Positions 1-11,054 of a stretch of DNA of 64,000 nt are shown in pieces. Made by a program: the position numbers and the translations under genes. The stretch covers positions 39,114 to 103,113 of the forward strand of contig JBNGIS010020584.1 in the NCBI GenBank assembly GCA_049999725.1, in the 5' to 3' direction. Origin of the DNA: Haplomitrium mnioides. Its lineage: Eukaryota > Marchantiophyta > Haplomitriopsida > Calobryales. Each line of letters begins with the position of its first letter. The stretch's first letter is position 1. The notes under the pieces are model-generated. The model was not told the origin of the DNA. It searched no databases and saw nothing but the letters and a program-made list of their open reading frames with translations.

Positions 1-344
1 AAGAGATGGAAGGTTCTAAAAATAAGAACACGTAGCAAAAGGAGAACAAAAGTAAAGGGTGGTCCAATTAGAGTGAGAGAGAAAAGAGGGGTCCAATTAG
101 AAGAGGATAGAAAAGGAACCAATGGGGTTCCTCCACCTATGTAAGCAAAGTGCTTTCTCTCAAGTATTTAAAGAAAGGAGAGTGCCTTGTTTGGCATCTC
201 TTACCTTGTGGGTTTTCCAAGTTCTTTGTGCGCTTCTCTTGTGCTAACTTGTGTGTTGTATTTGTACTAACTTATGTGTGTAATGTGGGTGTGTAGTGTT
301 ACACTAAGTAAAGAGTACAACCACCATTTATAGATAGATATAGA
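1..344 (+). other. Unassigned flank with a promoter-like stretch
   Basis: No coding signal is visible. A TATA-like TATTTAAAG lies near 166-174, followed by a T/G-rich tract of the kind seen in plant LTR R/U5 regions. It adjoins the truncated end of copia element A, but its orientation looks opposite to that element, so it may be part of another LTR. No second copy is seen in the window. Confidence 0.3.
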
Positions 345-1249
345 AGTCATGTAGTGACCAAAAGAGAAATAGTTTGCTCAAGTAAGGATTGGTGACTAAA
401 AAGGTTTATATCATCAATATAAAATGTGACAATTAAAAATTCTTTGTTGACATTCTTGATGAATAAACTTGGAGCAATGTCATCAAAGTTAAAACCCATA
501 GCGATCATCCCCTCATGAAATCTATAATACCATATTCTACAACTCTGTTTTAGTTCATAAATAGATCAAAGGATCTAGACTGCATATCCAACCTTGGCGA
601 GAGGCATGGATTGATGCATAGGAGGGACAATAGGTCTTTCTCCCTAGAGTGCATCTCATGGACTATAGGTCCAAACCCAATACTACCACCACTGGGTGTA
701 ATGATGGTCGATTGTAAAGAGTTAGATCGGTCGCTAAATGGTTTACTCTTAGTGACATTCCCCCCTGAATATGATAGATATTCTTTGCAATACACTCTTG
801 GGGAGCTTTCATGTAGATTTGGGTATCAAGAAGCCCGTATAGGTATGCTGTCACAACATCCATATGATGTGTAATGAGCTCATGTCATAAGGAAAAGCCT
901 ACTTGGAACCAGTATATGATAGCATCTATAACTGGGGCCTATGTGAGATCGTAGTCTCTCCCAGGTAATTGTGTATAGCCTTTGGCTACAAAGCGTGCCT
1001 TATATTTGACAATTTCACCTTTTTCATTTCGCTTCTTCACAAAGATCCACCTATATCCAACTAAATTAGCATCAGAGGGAATATGGGCTAAAGGTCCAAA
1101 TACCTTTCTCTATATCATGGAATCAAGTTTTGAATCCATTGCCTTTTCGACTCTATCCGCTCAGAACTGTCCTTAGTTTCTTTGACAGAGCTGAGATCAG
1201 GTGGTGTATGAGAGATAGTTTGCGAAACAAGGAATGTAAAATGATCATT
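345..1249 (-). pseudogene. pol: Copia A reverse transcriptase, truncated
   Basis: The copia RT landmarks occur in order on the minus strand: a G-Y-R-W-IF-VKK block near 1040-1075, YKARFVAKGYTQ near 979-1010, DVVTAYLYG near 840-863, IYELKQS near 535-555 and the catalytic YIDDI at 407-421. Between DVVTAYLYG and IYELKQS the sequence does not follow the family and carries stops. After YIDDI the similarity ends within about 60 bases, so the thumb and RNase H are absent. The same linker and RT block recurs on the plus strand at 8300-8640. Confidence 0.82.
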
Positions 1250-3001
1250 GACATCTACACACTCTCTTTGCCATATAACTGCTGTATCCATATAGTGTAT
1301 CGAGATCTCTTGATTATCAGGGTATTCCAATAAGGAAATAGTTGGCAGAGATAGTAATGGTGTAGATGAAGATGCTTTCATGACATCAGTTGAGAATGTA
1401 GTTCTCTTAGTTAAAACTTTTTGTCTAGGTTGAGAGTCTTTTGAGCCAAGAGAGTGTCCTCTCTTTTGCCTTGGTACTTGATCAATTGCTGGTTTTGAAG
1501 TATCCTGAATTCTTGTAGGAATATTCACCGTAGCCTAGTTACCTTTGCAATTTCATTAAAATAATCAGGCAATTGTTCGGCTGTTTTAGCCAAGTGGAGA
1601 AGTCTCTTGACCTCGTCCTCACCTTGCCTTGTTCTTTGATCTATCCATATAGTGGATATATTCTCCCATTAGAGTTTTTTCGGTAAAGAAGAATTTTTAT
1701 CTTTAAAAAGAGATGGAAATTTATCCTCATAGAAATAGCAATCAGCTAATCTCGCGTGAAACACATCTGTTGTGGATGGTTCCAGATAGCGTATAATAGA
1801 CGGTGAGTCATATCCCACACAAATTCCTTTTTACCTCTAAGGTCCCATCTTAGTTCTTTTCGGTCCCATAATCGAAACTAAGACTTGACAACCAAAAAAT
1901 CACAAATGGGATAAGTCTCACATTTGACTATAGGCAAGTTGGTGAGATGATAATGAAATAAAAGTTGATTTTTGATATTTTAATACTGATGTAGATATTT
2001 TAATACTGATGGCCTCATGCAGAAACCGGTAAATTGGTTTGCATTAACACAAGCCTAACAATCATTTGAATGTTGCGTATAACTCTTTCGGCTATTCCAT
2101 TTTGAAAATGGACATGTGCCACAGAGTATTAGGTATAAATACCCATAGTCATGTGAAAGTCATCAAAAGTTTTGGATGTAAACTCCTCTCCATTGTCAAC
2201 TCGTAGGACTTTAATTGGACTTTTTGGAAATTGAGCCTTCAATTTCAGAATGTGTGTCAATATCCTTAGGAAGACAAGATTACGGGTAGATAGTAATGAT
2301 ACTTGTGACCATTTTGTAGAAGCACAGATGATCACCAAAAAATACCAAAAGGGTCCACTAGGTGGATCAATAGGACCACAAACAAATGCGTGTATTCTCT
2401 CAAGAAACATTGGAATTTCCAGAATTGTTTTGGAAATCGCTGAGCGTAAGGCCAGCTTGCCTTGAGAACAATGAATACATGGTTTGTCAGTCATAGATAG
2501 CTTAATGCTTTGAGGAATGGATCGGGTCACTTTCTGAATGTTAAGAAACATTGTAGTGCCCGAATGACCTAAGCAATTATACCATAAAGTAGTATGATCG
2601 ATTGCTTTTGCATGAGTATGATAGTTTTGTATTTGCATAATATAGAAACCAAGAGGGTATGCAAAAAGTGTTTCTTTTATTTCAAATCCTTCAGGAGTGT
2701 GCTTCAATAAATGCAACACTTCCTGATTTTTACAAGTACTCGCATGTATGTGATATCCATTATCTCGTATATCACGAAAACTTATTAGGTTTCTAGTTGC
2801 ACTTGGAGCATATATGGCTGATCTGATATGTATGATAGTCCCTTGTGGCAATCTGATAGTTGTTGGTCATTTTCCTTCTTCAATCTGATTGCTGCCCATA
2901 ATAGTGGTCACCTTTCAGTGTGAGAACGTCAGGTTGGTAAAATAAGACCTGCATTTTAAAATAGTATGAGTGTTGCCACTATCTTTAATACAGGTATGGA
3001 T
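1250..3001 (-). pseudogene. pol: Copia A protease and integrase, broken
   Basis: The retroviral-type aspartic protease start is visible as DSGNTHTI, with the Asp codon at 2981-2983. Next comes the GAG-pre-integrase block with an H-x-x-LGHS pattern and a CIHC pair, then the integrase core. The first catalytic Asp seems lost: the sequence reads HAFVCGP where relatives have an Asp before the Cys. The second Asp is kept in LRVDNGEEF near 2160-2200. The Glu-bearing block (QNGIAE) is readable near 2060-2130 after a break. The integrase C-terminal part and the linker to RT run to about 1250. Stops and frame changes are frequent, so it is nonfunctional. Confidence 0.8.
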
Positions 3002-4066
3002 GTCATCAAGAGGAAGTGTAGAATTTGTACAGTGAATCATGTTCGTTTCTAGTATATTCATATCCTCTTCCTTATCGATATAATCGCTAAGGGTATAGGT
3101 CTGTTCCATTAAGACCCCATGATTCTCTATTGCCACTTTCTGGCTTTTGTCTTTAGCATAAAGTGTGACTAAATGTGCTAGGAGTCTACACACTTTAGTA
3201 GTATGCCCGATGGTCCCACATCTGTTGCAAACAATTGGTCCTCTTGTATTGCTTGAGGATGGCTGGTTTTTGTTATTGTATGTATTCCTGCCTCCTCTTT
3301 TTACTCTTTGATAGAAACGTGCAGAATTGCTCCTACCCCTTCCTCTCCTATTGAATTGCTGATTCCTGCCATTCGAAGGAGCTTTACCCCTTTGAGAATT
3401 ATGTCTGAAGGAACCATATCGGACTCTTGTTCTAGGTATACCTTTGTTATTTGTAGACTTGGAATAATGAGCTTTAGGTGTAGGATTTTGAGGTAGGGTA
3501 ACTCGGGGTCTTACTTTGGAATTCTTCATCAGTAAATCTTGATGTTTCTTTGCTAACAGTAAATAGGCTATAAGTTCAGAATAAGTAGAGAAATTCATGT
3601 TTTTGTACTATGCACACATAACCATGTTGGCTGAATGAAACATGGATAATGTTTGCTGAGTTTTTTCTTCTTGAGAAACTGGATGTCCATAAAATGTCAA
3701 CTGAGATGTTATTCTCAACAATTCACTATTATATTTGGAAATGGAAGAAAAATCTTGAACTCTTAGATTGACCCAATCATGCCTTGCACTAGGAAGATGG
3801 ATTGTTTTTGTGTGGTCAAATCTTTCTTTCAAGTTATCCGAGAGAATTCTGGGATTACTCTCATTCAGATATTGTATTTTGAGAGAATAAGAGAGATGGA
3901 GCCTCAAGAAGACCAAGGCATGGGCTTTCTATTGTAATGTTATGTCCTTATTTGTCAAGATTGTGGTCTACAATCTCTTGGAAACCAGATGGGCTGCTGC
4001 ATCCACTGACCAGAAGAGATAGTTGTCTCCTTCAATGGTAAATTGTTTAAAGCTTGATTTTTCCAT
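3002..4066 (-). pseudogene. gag: Copia A Gag (UBN2-like capsid plus CCHC zinc knuckle), broken
   Basis: Gag forms the retrotransposon particle and binds its RNA. The start is taken at the ATG at 4066 because the first residues (MEKSSFKQFTIEGDNYLFW) match the usual N-terminus of UBN2-type copia Gag, with its G-x-NYL-x-W motif. An in-frame stop follows after about 32 codons. The capsid then continues to about 3600 with the family motif around LKERFDH and HDWVNLRVQDF. After another break comes a basic Arg/Gly/Asn-rich linker and a complete CX2CX4HX4C knuckle at 3188-3229 (CNRCGTIGHTTKVC). At least two stops and one frame change are present, so no full Gag can be made. Confidence 0.85.
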
Positions 4067-5618
4067 TTTTAGAATGCAAAAGAGTTTTGAAGGTTGGAAG
4101 ATAAATAAAAGATTTATCGAAATGCAGAAAATTCAAAATGCTAAACTATTTGCAACTCTGGAGAACAATAGAAAAAACAGTTTTGTAAAAAAGAAGTTAT
4201 GTGTGAAGTGTAGTCCCTATTATGCTCGTTGGAGGCAAGTTGTTGATCTTCTAATCTTTCAGAAAACAGGTGGAATATCAGCAATAAGTCTGCTCTATAT
4301 CTTCACAATATTCCAGTTGTTGGTGTAGCCTCAGCTTTCAGATGCAATCTACAGAAGTTGATGTAAATATTCTTGAATGTACAAATTGGTTCTGTGAATT
4401 CTTGAATCACTTAGGGAAAGTAGATATTTCTGAAATCTTCTGAATATATTATCTAAGAATACACTTTATTGATAAGGAAACACTGTGGACTAGTTCAGAT
4501 CTTCTCAAAATCTCAATAGATTATTGAGACAACTGGTTAGTCTCCTCTCAGAGGTATAACAATAGTGGATACTTTATAAAAATTAAACTCTGAAGTATAG
4601 ATACAGTAGTAGCTAGTCTTTTTACACTTATAGATTTAGTTGTGCTTACAGTGCAGTTGCAAGTTCAGAGTTAATCAAGAATGTCTTTGTATCAGACACT
4701 GTCAAATTTTATAATATGCAGTTTCTGTCAAATAAAAAGCAGAGTAATCTTTCACATGAATGACAATACAGGTGTATAGACTTGTGTTGAACAGTAAGAC
4801 AGTGTATTATAAGTTCAATCAGACAGATAAACCCTTGTAAGGTTCCAAAAATGTTCAATTGACAAATTCAGAGTACATAGGTATGTCAACTTGGAGTTCT
4901 TTAGATCTGAATGTCAGTTGTACAAGTCAGATTCTAGAATTCAGCTCCCAAAATATAGTTCAGTGTATTTTTGACTCCAATTGTGCTTCAAAAATGAAAA
5001 TTCATGCTCTCGAACAGTCAATTGCATAACAGGAATGTTATGAAATGTTACTTTAGAAGACCAGAAATTGTAAAGGTCACTATGATGTCATTTCTGAACC
5101 AAAATGTAAAAATGAATGGTCAGATTGTTTGCCAGGATCAGGCAATCCTTTCTGTGTAATCAGATTCGAAAATAAGATTGATTTGGACGCATAAAGATTG
5201 ATTGGAAAAACCAGTATTCTCCCCTATCACAAACAGTTAGGTTCAGTAGATAGTTAAGGTTCGGGGATAAAATGTTGCTTTGGGAGTTCCTTTATGCAGG
5301 TTCGGCAAACTTAGTAGCTTCTGGTTCAAATCTTGTAGCTCCTGTGGATTAGACTTGCTTCGGAAGACAATCTAATAGCTGCGGCTGAGTTAATAGGCTC
5401 GGTGTAACTTGTGGTGCTTCGAAGAACAGCTCCGGTACCGTGGCTACTGTGGCTTCCTGAGTGACTTGCAAATGATCCCATAAGCAAACTGGCAAAAACC
5501 ATTTCCAGTATAAATGGCTTTCACTTGTAACCCCTTCAACGGTTACTATTAGAGAGACCCCTTTAGTCCCTGCATATGGGGGTGGGGTTTGGCTCTGACA
5601 TCTCCATCCAGTTTGCAA

Positions 5619-5650
5619 CACGTGGCGGTGTAGGATTGGCTTATAAAAAT
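5619..5650 (+). promoter_or_regulatory. Promoter-like module: G-box, inverted CCAAT, TATA-like box
   Basis: A perfect CACGTG (5619-5624) is followed by ATTGG (inverted CCAAT, about 5634-5638) and then TTATAAAAAT (about 5641-5650), with order and spacing typical of a plant promoter reading to the right. No downstream gene is recognised. Most likely it is a remnant of an LTR promoter; chance is possible. Confidence 0.35.
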
Positions 5651-5755
5651 GGAAAGGGGTGGCTTCCCCTCCAAGCTAGCATGGTTTTATAATTTTTTTT
5701 TCTCCAAATGCCAAAACTGCGATAAAAAGCCGCTTTGGTATTCCTTAAGTCCTTT

Positions 5756-6158
5756 CAAACTTTCCCGTGTCACTGAATAGAGGCCTTCGAACTTTCAATA
5801 AAATAATATAAACCCGCAGAAATAGAAACAAATTGCTTTGTGCCTTTCAAGAAGCTCTTCCAATAGAATGTAATAAAAGCAAAACAGTGATACAGCACTG
5901 ATCCAATATATGAAAAGGAGATTCAAACTTTCAAATTTTACCGAATGACCAAGTGCAAACTTTCGCTGAAACAATGATAAGTCGCCGCTTCAATAAATGT
6001 AGTTCGAGCTTTGAAATCTCTCTGTTCGCACCCTTTCGAACTTTCAAAATACAGTGTTGAAACAGCAATTTTTCACTGTTTCACCACCAAATAGACTTCC
6101 TCGCCAGTCAAACTTTCAGAAAATTTAAACTTCGAACTTTTGCCAGCGTCAAACTTTC
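5756..6158 (+). repeat. Dispersed cluster of the nonamer C(A/G)AACTTTC
   Basis: Seven exact copies occur in about 400 bases, starting at 5756, 5788, 5934, 5956, 6037, 6109 and 6150, plus one near-copy at 6133. Spacing is irregular and the sequence between copies is unrelated, so this is not a simple tandem satellite. A second motif family (cactgtttcac, aacactgatatatcac) is interleaved near 6060-6260. Function unknown. Confidence 0.55.
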
Positions 6159-6837
6159 AAACTTCCTCAGAGTCAAAATAGCAATATATCACCACTTCCA
6201 CACCTTGATGACCCTTTGAAAAAAGTTCAATCAGTGTTGAAACACTGATATATCACCGATACAGTGCGCTTCCTCTTCGTGTCTGAATTCTCCTCAAGAT
6301 TTCAGTCGTTTGAAATATGAGGATTGCATCCTTGATCCTTGATGAAATTGTTCGATTCGAATTGCTGTGTGTTCAGAATTAAATTGTGCACAATGTCCTG
6401 ATTAGTTTGATCCAAACTTCTACAAGAATGGTGAAGAATCTGGGAAAAACAGAAAAAAATAGGATCTGCTTGATATATGCTTCAATTCTTGATGAAAAGT
6501 TGTGATTCTCGTTGGTAGAGGATCGCCTCTCCTGGGCGACCTTGATTCCTGCCCCCGGCTACGTCCCTGGTGTCTTGAAATTTTGCACATTTTCTCGTGC
6601 TCTTCAAGAAATCTTCTTCAACAATATAATATAATATAAAATTATAAAATATTGTATTTTAAGAATTTGAAAACTCTTAGCAGTGGAAAAGAAAAAAAGA
6701 AAAAAAATAGTATATATGTAGTATTTGAGGAATCAAACTTGAAAAAAACTTGTTTTTTTTTCTTAAAGAAAAAAAAATTTAGAAAAATTTTTAAAGAAAT
6801 TTTTAAAATGTGAAAATCATCTAAGGTGCTGATAACT

Positions 6838-7132
6838 TGTTGAATGTTAAGCCCATTAGCTCATGCAAATCCAAATGAAGAATGTGCAAACAACAATGTG
6901 TAATCAAGCATCAAATCTTCTTCTCCTTCTCTTCTCTGTGCTCAATCTCACAATCTCATATATATCACATCATCATGTATGTGTACAAAGGTAATAGGAT
7001 TATAAGGTGATATGCTAATCATATAGGATTATCAGCACTAACCCTTATCCTAATCATAGAATCTAATCATAGGTTAAGGACGAATGTTATATTAGCCTAA
7101 TCATCTTACTACATGTATTATAATAATGCTCA
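6838..7132 (-). mobile_element. Copia-type LTR, 295 bp, minus orientation
   Basis: On the minus strand the segment starts TGAGCATT and ends CATTCAACA, giving TG...CA ends. Directly after it comes AGTTATCAGCACC, a degraded match (9 of 13) to the initiator-tRNA primer site TGGTATCAGAGCC. A GATATATATGAG TATA-like box is placed as expected inside the LTR. It could be the 5' LTR of copia element A, which lies downstream in the same orientation, or a separate remnant. Confidence 0.5.
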
Positions 7133-8299
7133 AGTTTTTTTGTGCAACGCAGACAAGCAATTCTTCATACAATCAGAAAGGGGAAAAAAAACATGAAAGT
7201 AGAGTTGTGCGCTATAGTTGCCATGTGGCATGCACATGAGCAAAACGCACACAATTTTCCATACACCATTTGGCATATTATACAATTAATAACCTAATAT
7301 ATGAATAGCACTAATTCTAGTTAGGCTAATGTATTATTAGTACTAATACTAATTATAATCCAATATGAGGGGATAATGGATTAGAAGATTAAAGAGAAGA
7401 AGAGAGATTAGTGTTAATGTTGTTAATTATATATGTGCAATTGAGATACATAAACGACTATTGCATTTCTTTTGTTGGATTCATATTATTCTTCACACAT
7501 GTGTTCCAACAACTTATAAGATTCTACACATTTTTTAAAGATTTTTTTAGAAATTTGTTTCTAAGTGAAGAAAAATATTTATACTTTTCTTCATATATTA
7601 CACCATAGATATGTAAATTTTCAAAAACATTTAATAGTTGCTCTCCCCAAGGCTATTTTTTAGATTTTTTCTATATATATGCCTATTATAATTCAAGAGT
7701 GTTCATTGAAGTATCAAATTGCTTATTTGATGAATGCGATTCCATGAAGAAATATGATTAGATGAAGACTTGAAAAATTAAAAAAAACATTGTTCTCACA
7801 AGAAAAAATTAAGATATCTGATCAAAGCCAAAACTTACATAAATGATTTGATTAGCAAACAATGATTGTGCATTGTAGAGATGTGGAGACATCAAATTCT
7901 AAAGCAAATATGCAAAAGAATTAAAGAGTCGCAACATTTGATGAAGATGATAGATTACCTTTGAAGAAATTGAAGAAGTAATGTGAAAGCTTGACAGTTT
8001 GGTGAAAGTTGAGAAAAAAAGCAAACTCTGAAAGTTCAAACATAAAGAAAAGATGCTAAAAGTTAAAAGTAAGAGAAAATTCAAAAATTTTAAAGTTGAA
8101 ATTGGAACTCTCAAAGTTTAATATAACGGCAAGGTTCAAAAAAGAATAAAAAAAAGACAAATCAAAACTATTCTAGTTTAGATGAGGAAACACCCTTGAA
8201 TTTCTTATATTTTTCTAATCTAGCCTATGTTTAGTCAACATATGGACCATTTGGCAAAGAGATCTTATACAAATAGATGATGAGTTTGGTTATAGGATT
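7133..8299. other. AT-rich noncoding stretch
   Basis: No gene is recognised. It contains the first copy of a short direct repeat (7443-7499) whose second copy lies at 8655-8707. Poly-purine runs and short open frames here have no family match. Confidence 0.5.
7443..7499 (+). repeat. Direct repeat, copy 1
   Basis: This segment, with core gatacataaa, ctattgcatt and tgttggatt, recurs 1.2 kb downstream at 8655-8707 with about six differences and a small gap. The shared TGTTGGATT could be the start of a copia LTR (copia LTRs often start TGTTGG), which would make these two LTR-start remnants. Confidence 0.55.
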
Positions 8300-8640
8300 T
8301 CTCAAACTAATTCTCATATTCCATGTGATTCAAGATTTGTCAAAGAGACACAAGACAATTCTGATTGGTCTAAATGAGAAAAAGCAACGAAATCAGAATT
8401 GGGTTCTATAATCCAAAGAAAAGTGTTTGGGCTTGTAGTTACAACATCTGCAAACACCAACCTAATTGGATATTGATGGATATTTGTCAAAAAACCAAAT
8501 GCTAAAGGCAAAAGTGTCACATATAAGGTATTCCAAGCAGCTAAGTTCTACACATAGATACATGAGAGAGACTATGATCTAACATGTGCCCTACTTATAG
8601 ATGCTAATAAGTAGAGGCTCATTGAGCTATAAGCAATATG
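8300..8640 (+). pseudogene. pol: Copia A-type reverse transcriptase scrap
   Basis: The plus-strand translation gives KVFGLVVTTSANTNLIGY, then WIFVKKPNAKGK, then a degenerate YK...DYDLT block, interrupted by stops. It aligns block by block with the integrase-RT linker and RT N-terminus of copia element A (minus strand, about 890-1180). It therefore comes from the same family in the opposite orientation and covers only about 100 codons. The rest of RT is absent; similarity ends shortly before the repeat at 8655. Confidence 0.72.
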
Positions 8641-8654
8641 TTAAGAAAGAGTTT

Positions 8655-8707
8655 AAGATACATAAATGCCTATTGCATTTGTTGGATTGATATTATTCCT
8701 CACACAC
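8655..8707 (+). repeat. Direct repeat, copy 2
   Basis: Second copy of the 7443-7499 repeat. It lies just after the copia RT scrap, which would fit the start of a 3' LTR after a deletion of the RT end and RNase H. No matching LTR end or target duplication was found. Confidence 0.5.
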
Positions 8708-9149
8708 ATTTCACCCAACAATAATAAATTAATTAATAATAATTTCTAGTGTGGATGGATTTCAAAATCAAAAAGAGAGATTTCTTACCAAGCAAGGTTT
8801 CAGTCATTCATCTCGTTTGCAACTTGCATGAAAATAGAGAAATCTACTTGGGTAAACCACCACCAAATTCCCTACATGAGACTCTACCAATTTGAGCTCT
8901 TAATAATCTTGAATCTTTCTAAAGCATTCATGGTGACTGATGAGCCCACTCCATACCACCTCATCTTCTTCTAGATGCTCTAGATGGTGTTTCCTCTCTC
9001 ACGTATTTCTCTCTTCATCTAGGTCTCCTTCACCATCATCTTTTGTATAGAACATGTTAGTGTTGCCCAAAGATCATAGAATACTTGCTTAGTCCACTCA
9101 TGATCTTATGCACCAAATTTTTATACTAGGTTTAGTCATCACTTTTGGA
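8708..9149. other. Noncoding stretch between element scraps
   Basis: No recognisable gene. The minus-strand translation may continue the degraded integrase at 9150-9490, but I could not align it to a family with confidence. Confidence 0.4.
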
Positions 9150-9490
9150 TCTAAGTCCACCTCATTCAAGATGACTTATTTGTTCAATATTTTCCACATG
9201 ATCCGATTGACTTGCAAACAATCAACCAACTTGGGGTGGATAACAATGGTCTTGTAGTACTCAATCAAATAACTAACCAAGAACTCCCTAATCATATGGT
9301 TCAGAAAATGGGTGCTCTAGTCACTTACCAGATTAAGTAGAGAAAAAAACCTCCATAAACAATGTTCCTACATAACTAAATACTTGGTATTTTGTAGTTG
9401 CCCTGGTTTCAACTCACTTATTTACATAGTGATAGACAACCATATGTATGCTCTATTGTTTGGTGGATGGCTAAATAGGCTTTATAAAGT
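9150..9490 (-). pseudogene. pol: Ty3/gypsy integrase core scrap
   Basis: The minus strand reads DFIKPI, then a run around YVNK and VETRATTK, then after one frame change LNLVSD, STHFLN, YLIEYYKT and RIMWKILNK. This matches the gypsy integrase core around its two Asp residues (DFIGPI and LVSDQGTHF). Four or more stops are present. It is closest to the B-family integrase at 25694-26278, not to gypsy A. It ends about 26 bases before the LTR of gypsy A2, so A2 or its LTR may have inserted into an older B-like element. Confidence 0.68.
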
Positions 9491-9515
9491 CTGTACTCTA
9501 CTTTTACAATGACAT

Positions 9516-10115
9516 TGTAAAATAACTTAGGGACCAAATCCAAATGAGTGAGAACTCATAGTTTACTCTAATAGAGTTCTTCAACCAATAGCCAATAAGG
9601 CAAGCAAAAGCCAAGAAACCAATGAACCAAAGTGGTTTAAGAGGAACTCGAGAATAAGAAGTAGGGTTTTTAAGCCCTTCTGTTTATACAAGAGAAGAAG
9701 TTGTCATCCCTCTTTTTTCACTTACAAGTTACTTCTAATATCAACAATATAATTGATCACTTAGAAGTCATTTCTAGCTTCAACCCTGAAATTTCTCACT
9801 TAGAAGTCACTTTTAATTTCAACCTTAAAAGCTCTAGAAGTAACCTCAAAGACAAGAAATCTAATCTCAAATTAATCCCAAAAATAACCCTCTACTACTT
9901 TCTTCACTCTTCTCTGTTTTCCTATAAATAGCATAACATCATGCTTGTATTACTAAAGACCAAGGAACTAAATGGCACTAGTAGATGGTGTAAGAGTATA
10001 GACATATGTTGATACTTTGACATACATCACATCTGTAAATGAGAAAAACAATCTTTTAATACGGTGGCCATCATTCATTTCTTTCCATCTAGTATCTTTA
10101 TCATATTCTGTAAAG
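9516..10115 (-). repeat. Gypsy A2 3' LTR, about 600 bp
   Basis: It begins TGTAAAATAACTT on the plus strand and aligns with the right LTR (14265-14823) through a shared end near TTATCATATT(C/T)TGTAAAG. The TATA box seen in the other copies (TATAAATA on the sense strand) is mutated here: the plus strand at 9681-9688 reads TGTTTATA instead of TATTTATA. It is about 250 bp longer than the solo LTR of the same family at 11055. Confidence 0.75.
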
Positions 10116-10117
10116 CA

Positions 10118-11049
10118 GAGTTGACAAGAATAAAGAAAGAAAGAAGAAAATCGAGTACTTGCTTATTGTGAGTTGTTGTTTCCAAACTCCATAGCTAGTA
10201 AGAAACTATCCCAATCTGTGTGATGAATGTTGACAAACGTGTGCAGCATATCTACCACAGTGCGATTTGAACATTTAGTTTGCCTATATGTGTGAGGATA
10301 ATATGCTTTAGGCATAAATAGTTTGGTACACAATATTGTGTACAACTCTCGCTAAAACTTCCAAGTGAATCATGGATCTCTATGAGATACTAACACCTTT
10401 GGAATTCTATAATGTCATTAGACTATATCAAAGTAAATCTTTGCCAACTCTAGAGTATCCACCGTATCCACTGTTGGTGTTAGATGAATTTTTTTGCTTA
10501 GCTTATCCACAAACACCACAATGGGAGCTAACTCACAAACTGTGGTTGGAAGCGAAGTGAGAAGATATAAACAAACATATTTGCATCGAGTAGTTAAAAT
10601 TGGTAGTGGTTGAAGAAGTCGAGCTGGTTTTTGATTTGAATCATTGTTTTGCTGGCAAATTTTACAAGAATGAACAAAACCATGAACATCTCGAGCTAGG
10701 TTTGGCCACCACCAAGTGTGTTGAAGCACTCTATAGTCTTGTATACCCCAAGATTCCTAGAGATTAGAATGTCATGTACTTATTGTAAACACACAATTTG
10801 AAGCACATCAACTTGTGGAACATATATTTGATGGCTTTGATAGAGAATACCATCCAGAATGGGAAAAGGTATGATTCTCACTATCTTTGACTGCTAAACA
10901 TGCCCTAACAAGATTGAAGAAGAGATTTTCATGTAACTTTTGTTGAAAGCCATTATTAGTTTTCTCATCAAGATGAAATATGCTCACATTTGGAACCTCC
11001 AACATACTTAGTTGATGATTCAATTTTTTGTGACAATACATGAGAAATG
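10118..11049 (-). pseudogene. pol: Gypsy A2 integrase, truncated
   Basis: Integrase inserts the cDNA into the host chromosome. The zinc-binding part keeps its CKIC pair and the WWWPNLARDV block (about 10650-10730), but the second His is replaced by Asn. In the core the first Asp is present (VFVDKLSK). The second reads SHRDP where relatives have SDRDP, so Asp became His, and the Glu position reads TKCSNR instead of TERVNR. Three or more stops are present. Similarity stops after EFGNNNS near 10170, just before the LTR, so the GPY/F tail is deleted. Confidence 0.8.
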
Positions 11050-11054
11050 GTATG

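Larger units (their letters stand above)
345..4066 (-). mobile_element. Ty1/copia element A, internal region, decayed and 3'-truncated
   Basis: Reading on the minus strand, the order is Gag, CCHC knuckle, protease, integrase, reverse transcriptase, which is copia order (integrase before RT). All parts carry stops or frameshifts. RT ends just past its YIDDI motif (407-421), and the RT thumb, RNase H and 3' LTR are missing. No LTR or PBS lies directly upstream of gag. The copia-type LTR at 6838-7132 has the right orientation but is 2.8 kb away, so linkage is uncertain. Confidence 0.85.
4067..6837. other. Noncoding stretch without recognised genes
   Basis: No convincing reading frame was found on either strand. 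The short open frames (for example 4023-4328 plus and 5349-5621 minus) show no family motif. The stretch holds a promoter-like module at 5619-5650, a cluster of C(A/G)AACTTTC nonamers at 5756-6158 and an AT-rich tract near 6620-6800. It may be an insertion separating copia A from its LTR, but no boundary or target duplication was found. Confidence 0.5.

Noticed and set aside
9511-9515. GACAT as target duplication of gypsy A2
   Set aside because: GACAT occurs inside both LTRs and is not found at the outer right end, so it is not informative.
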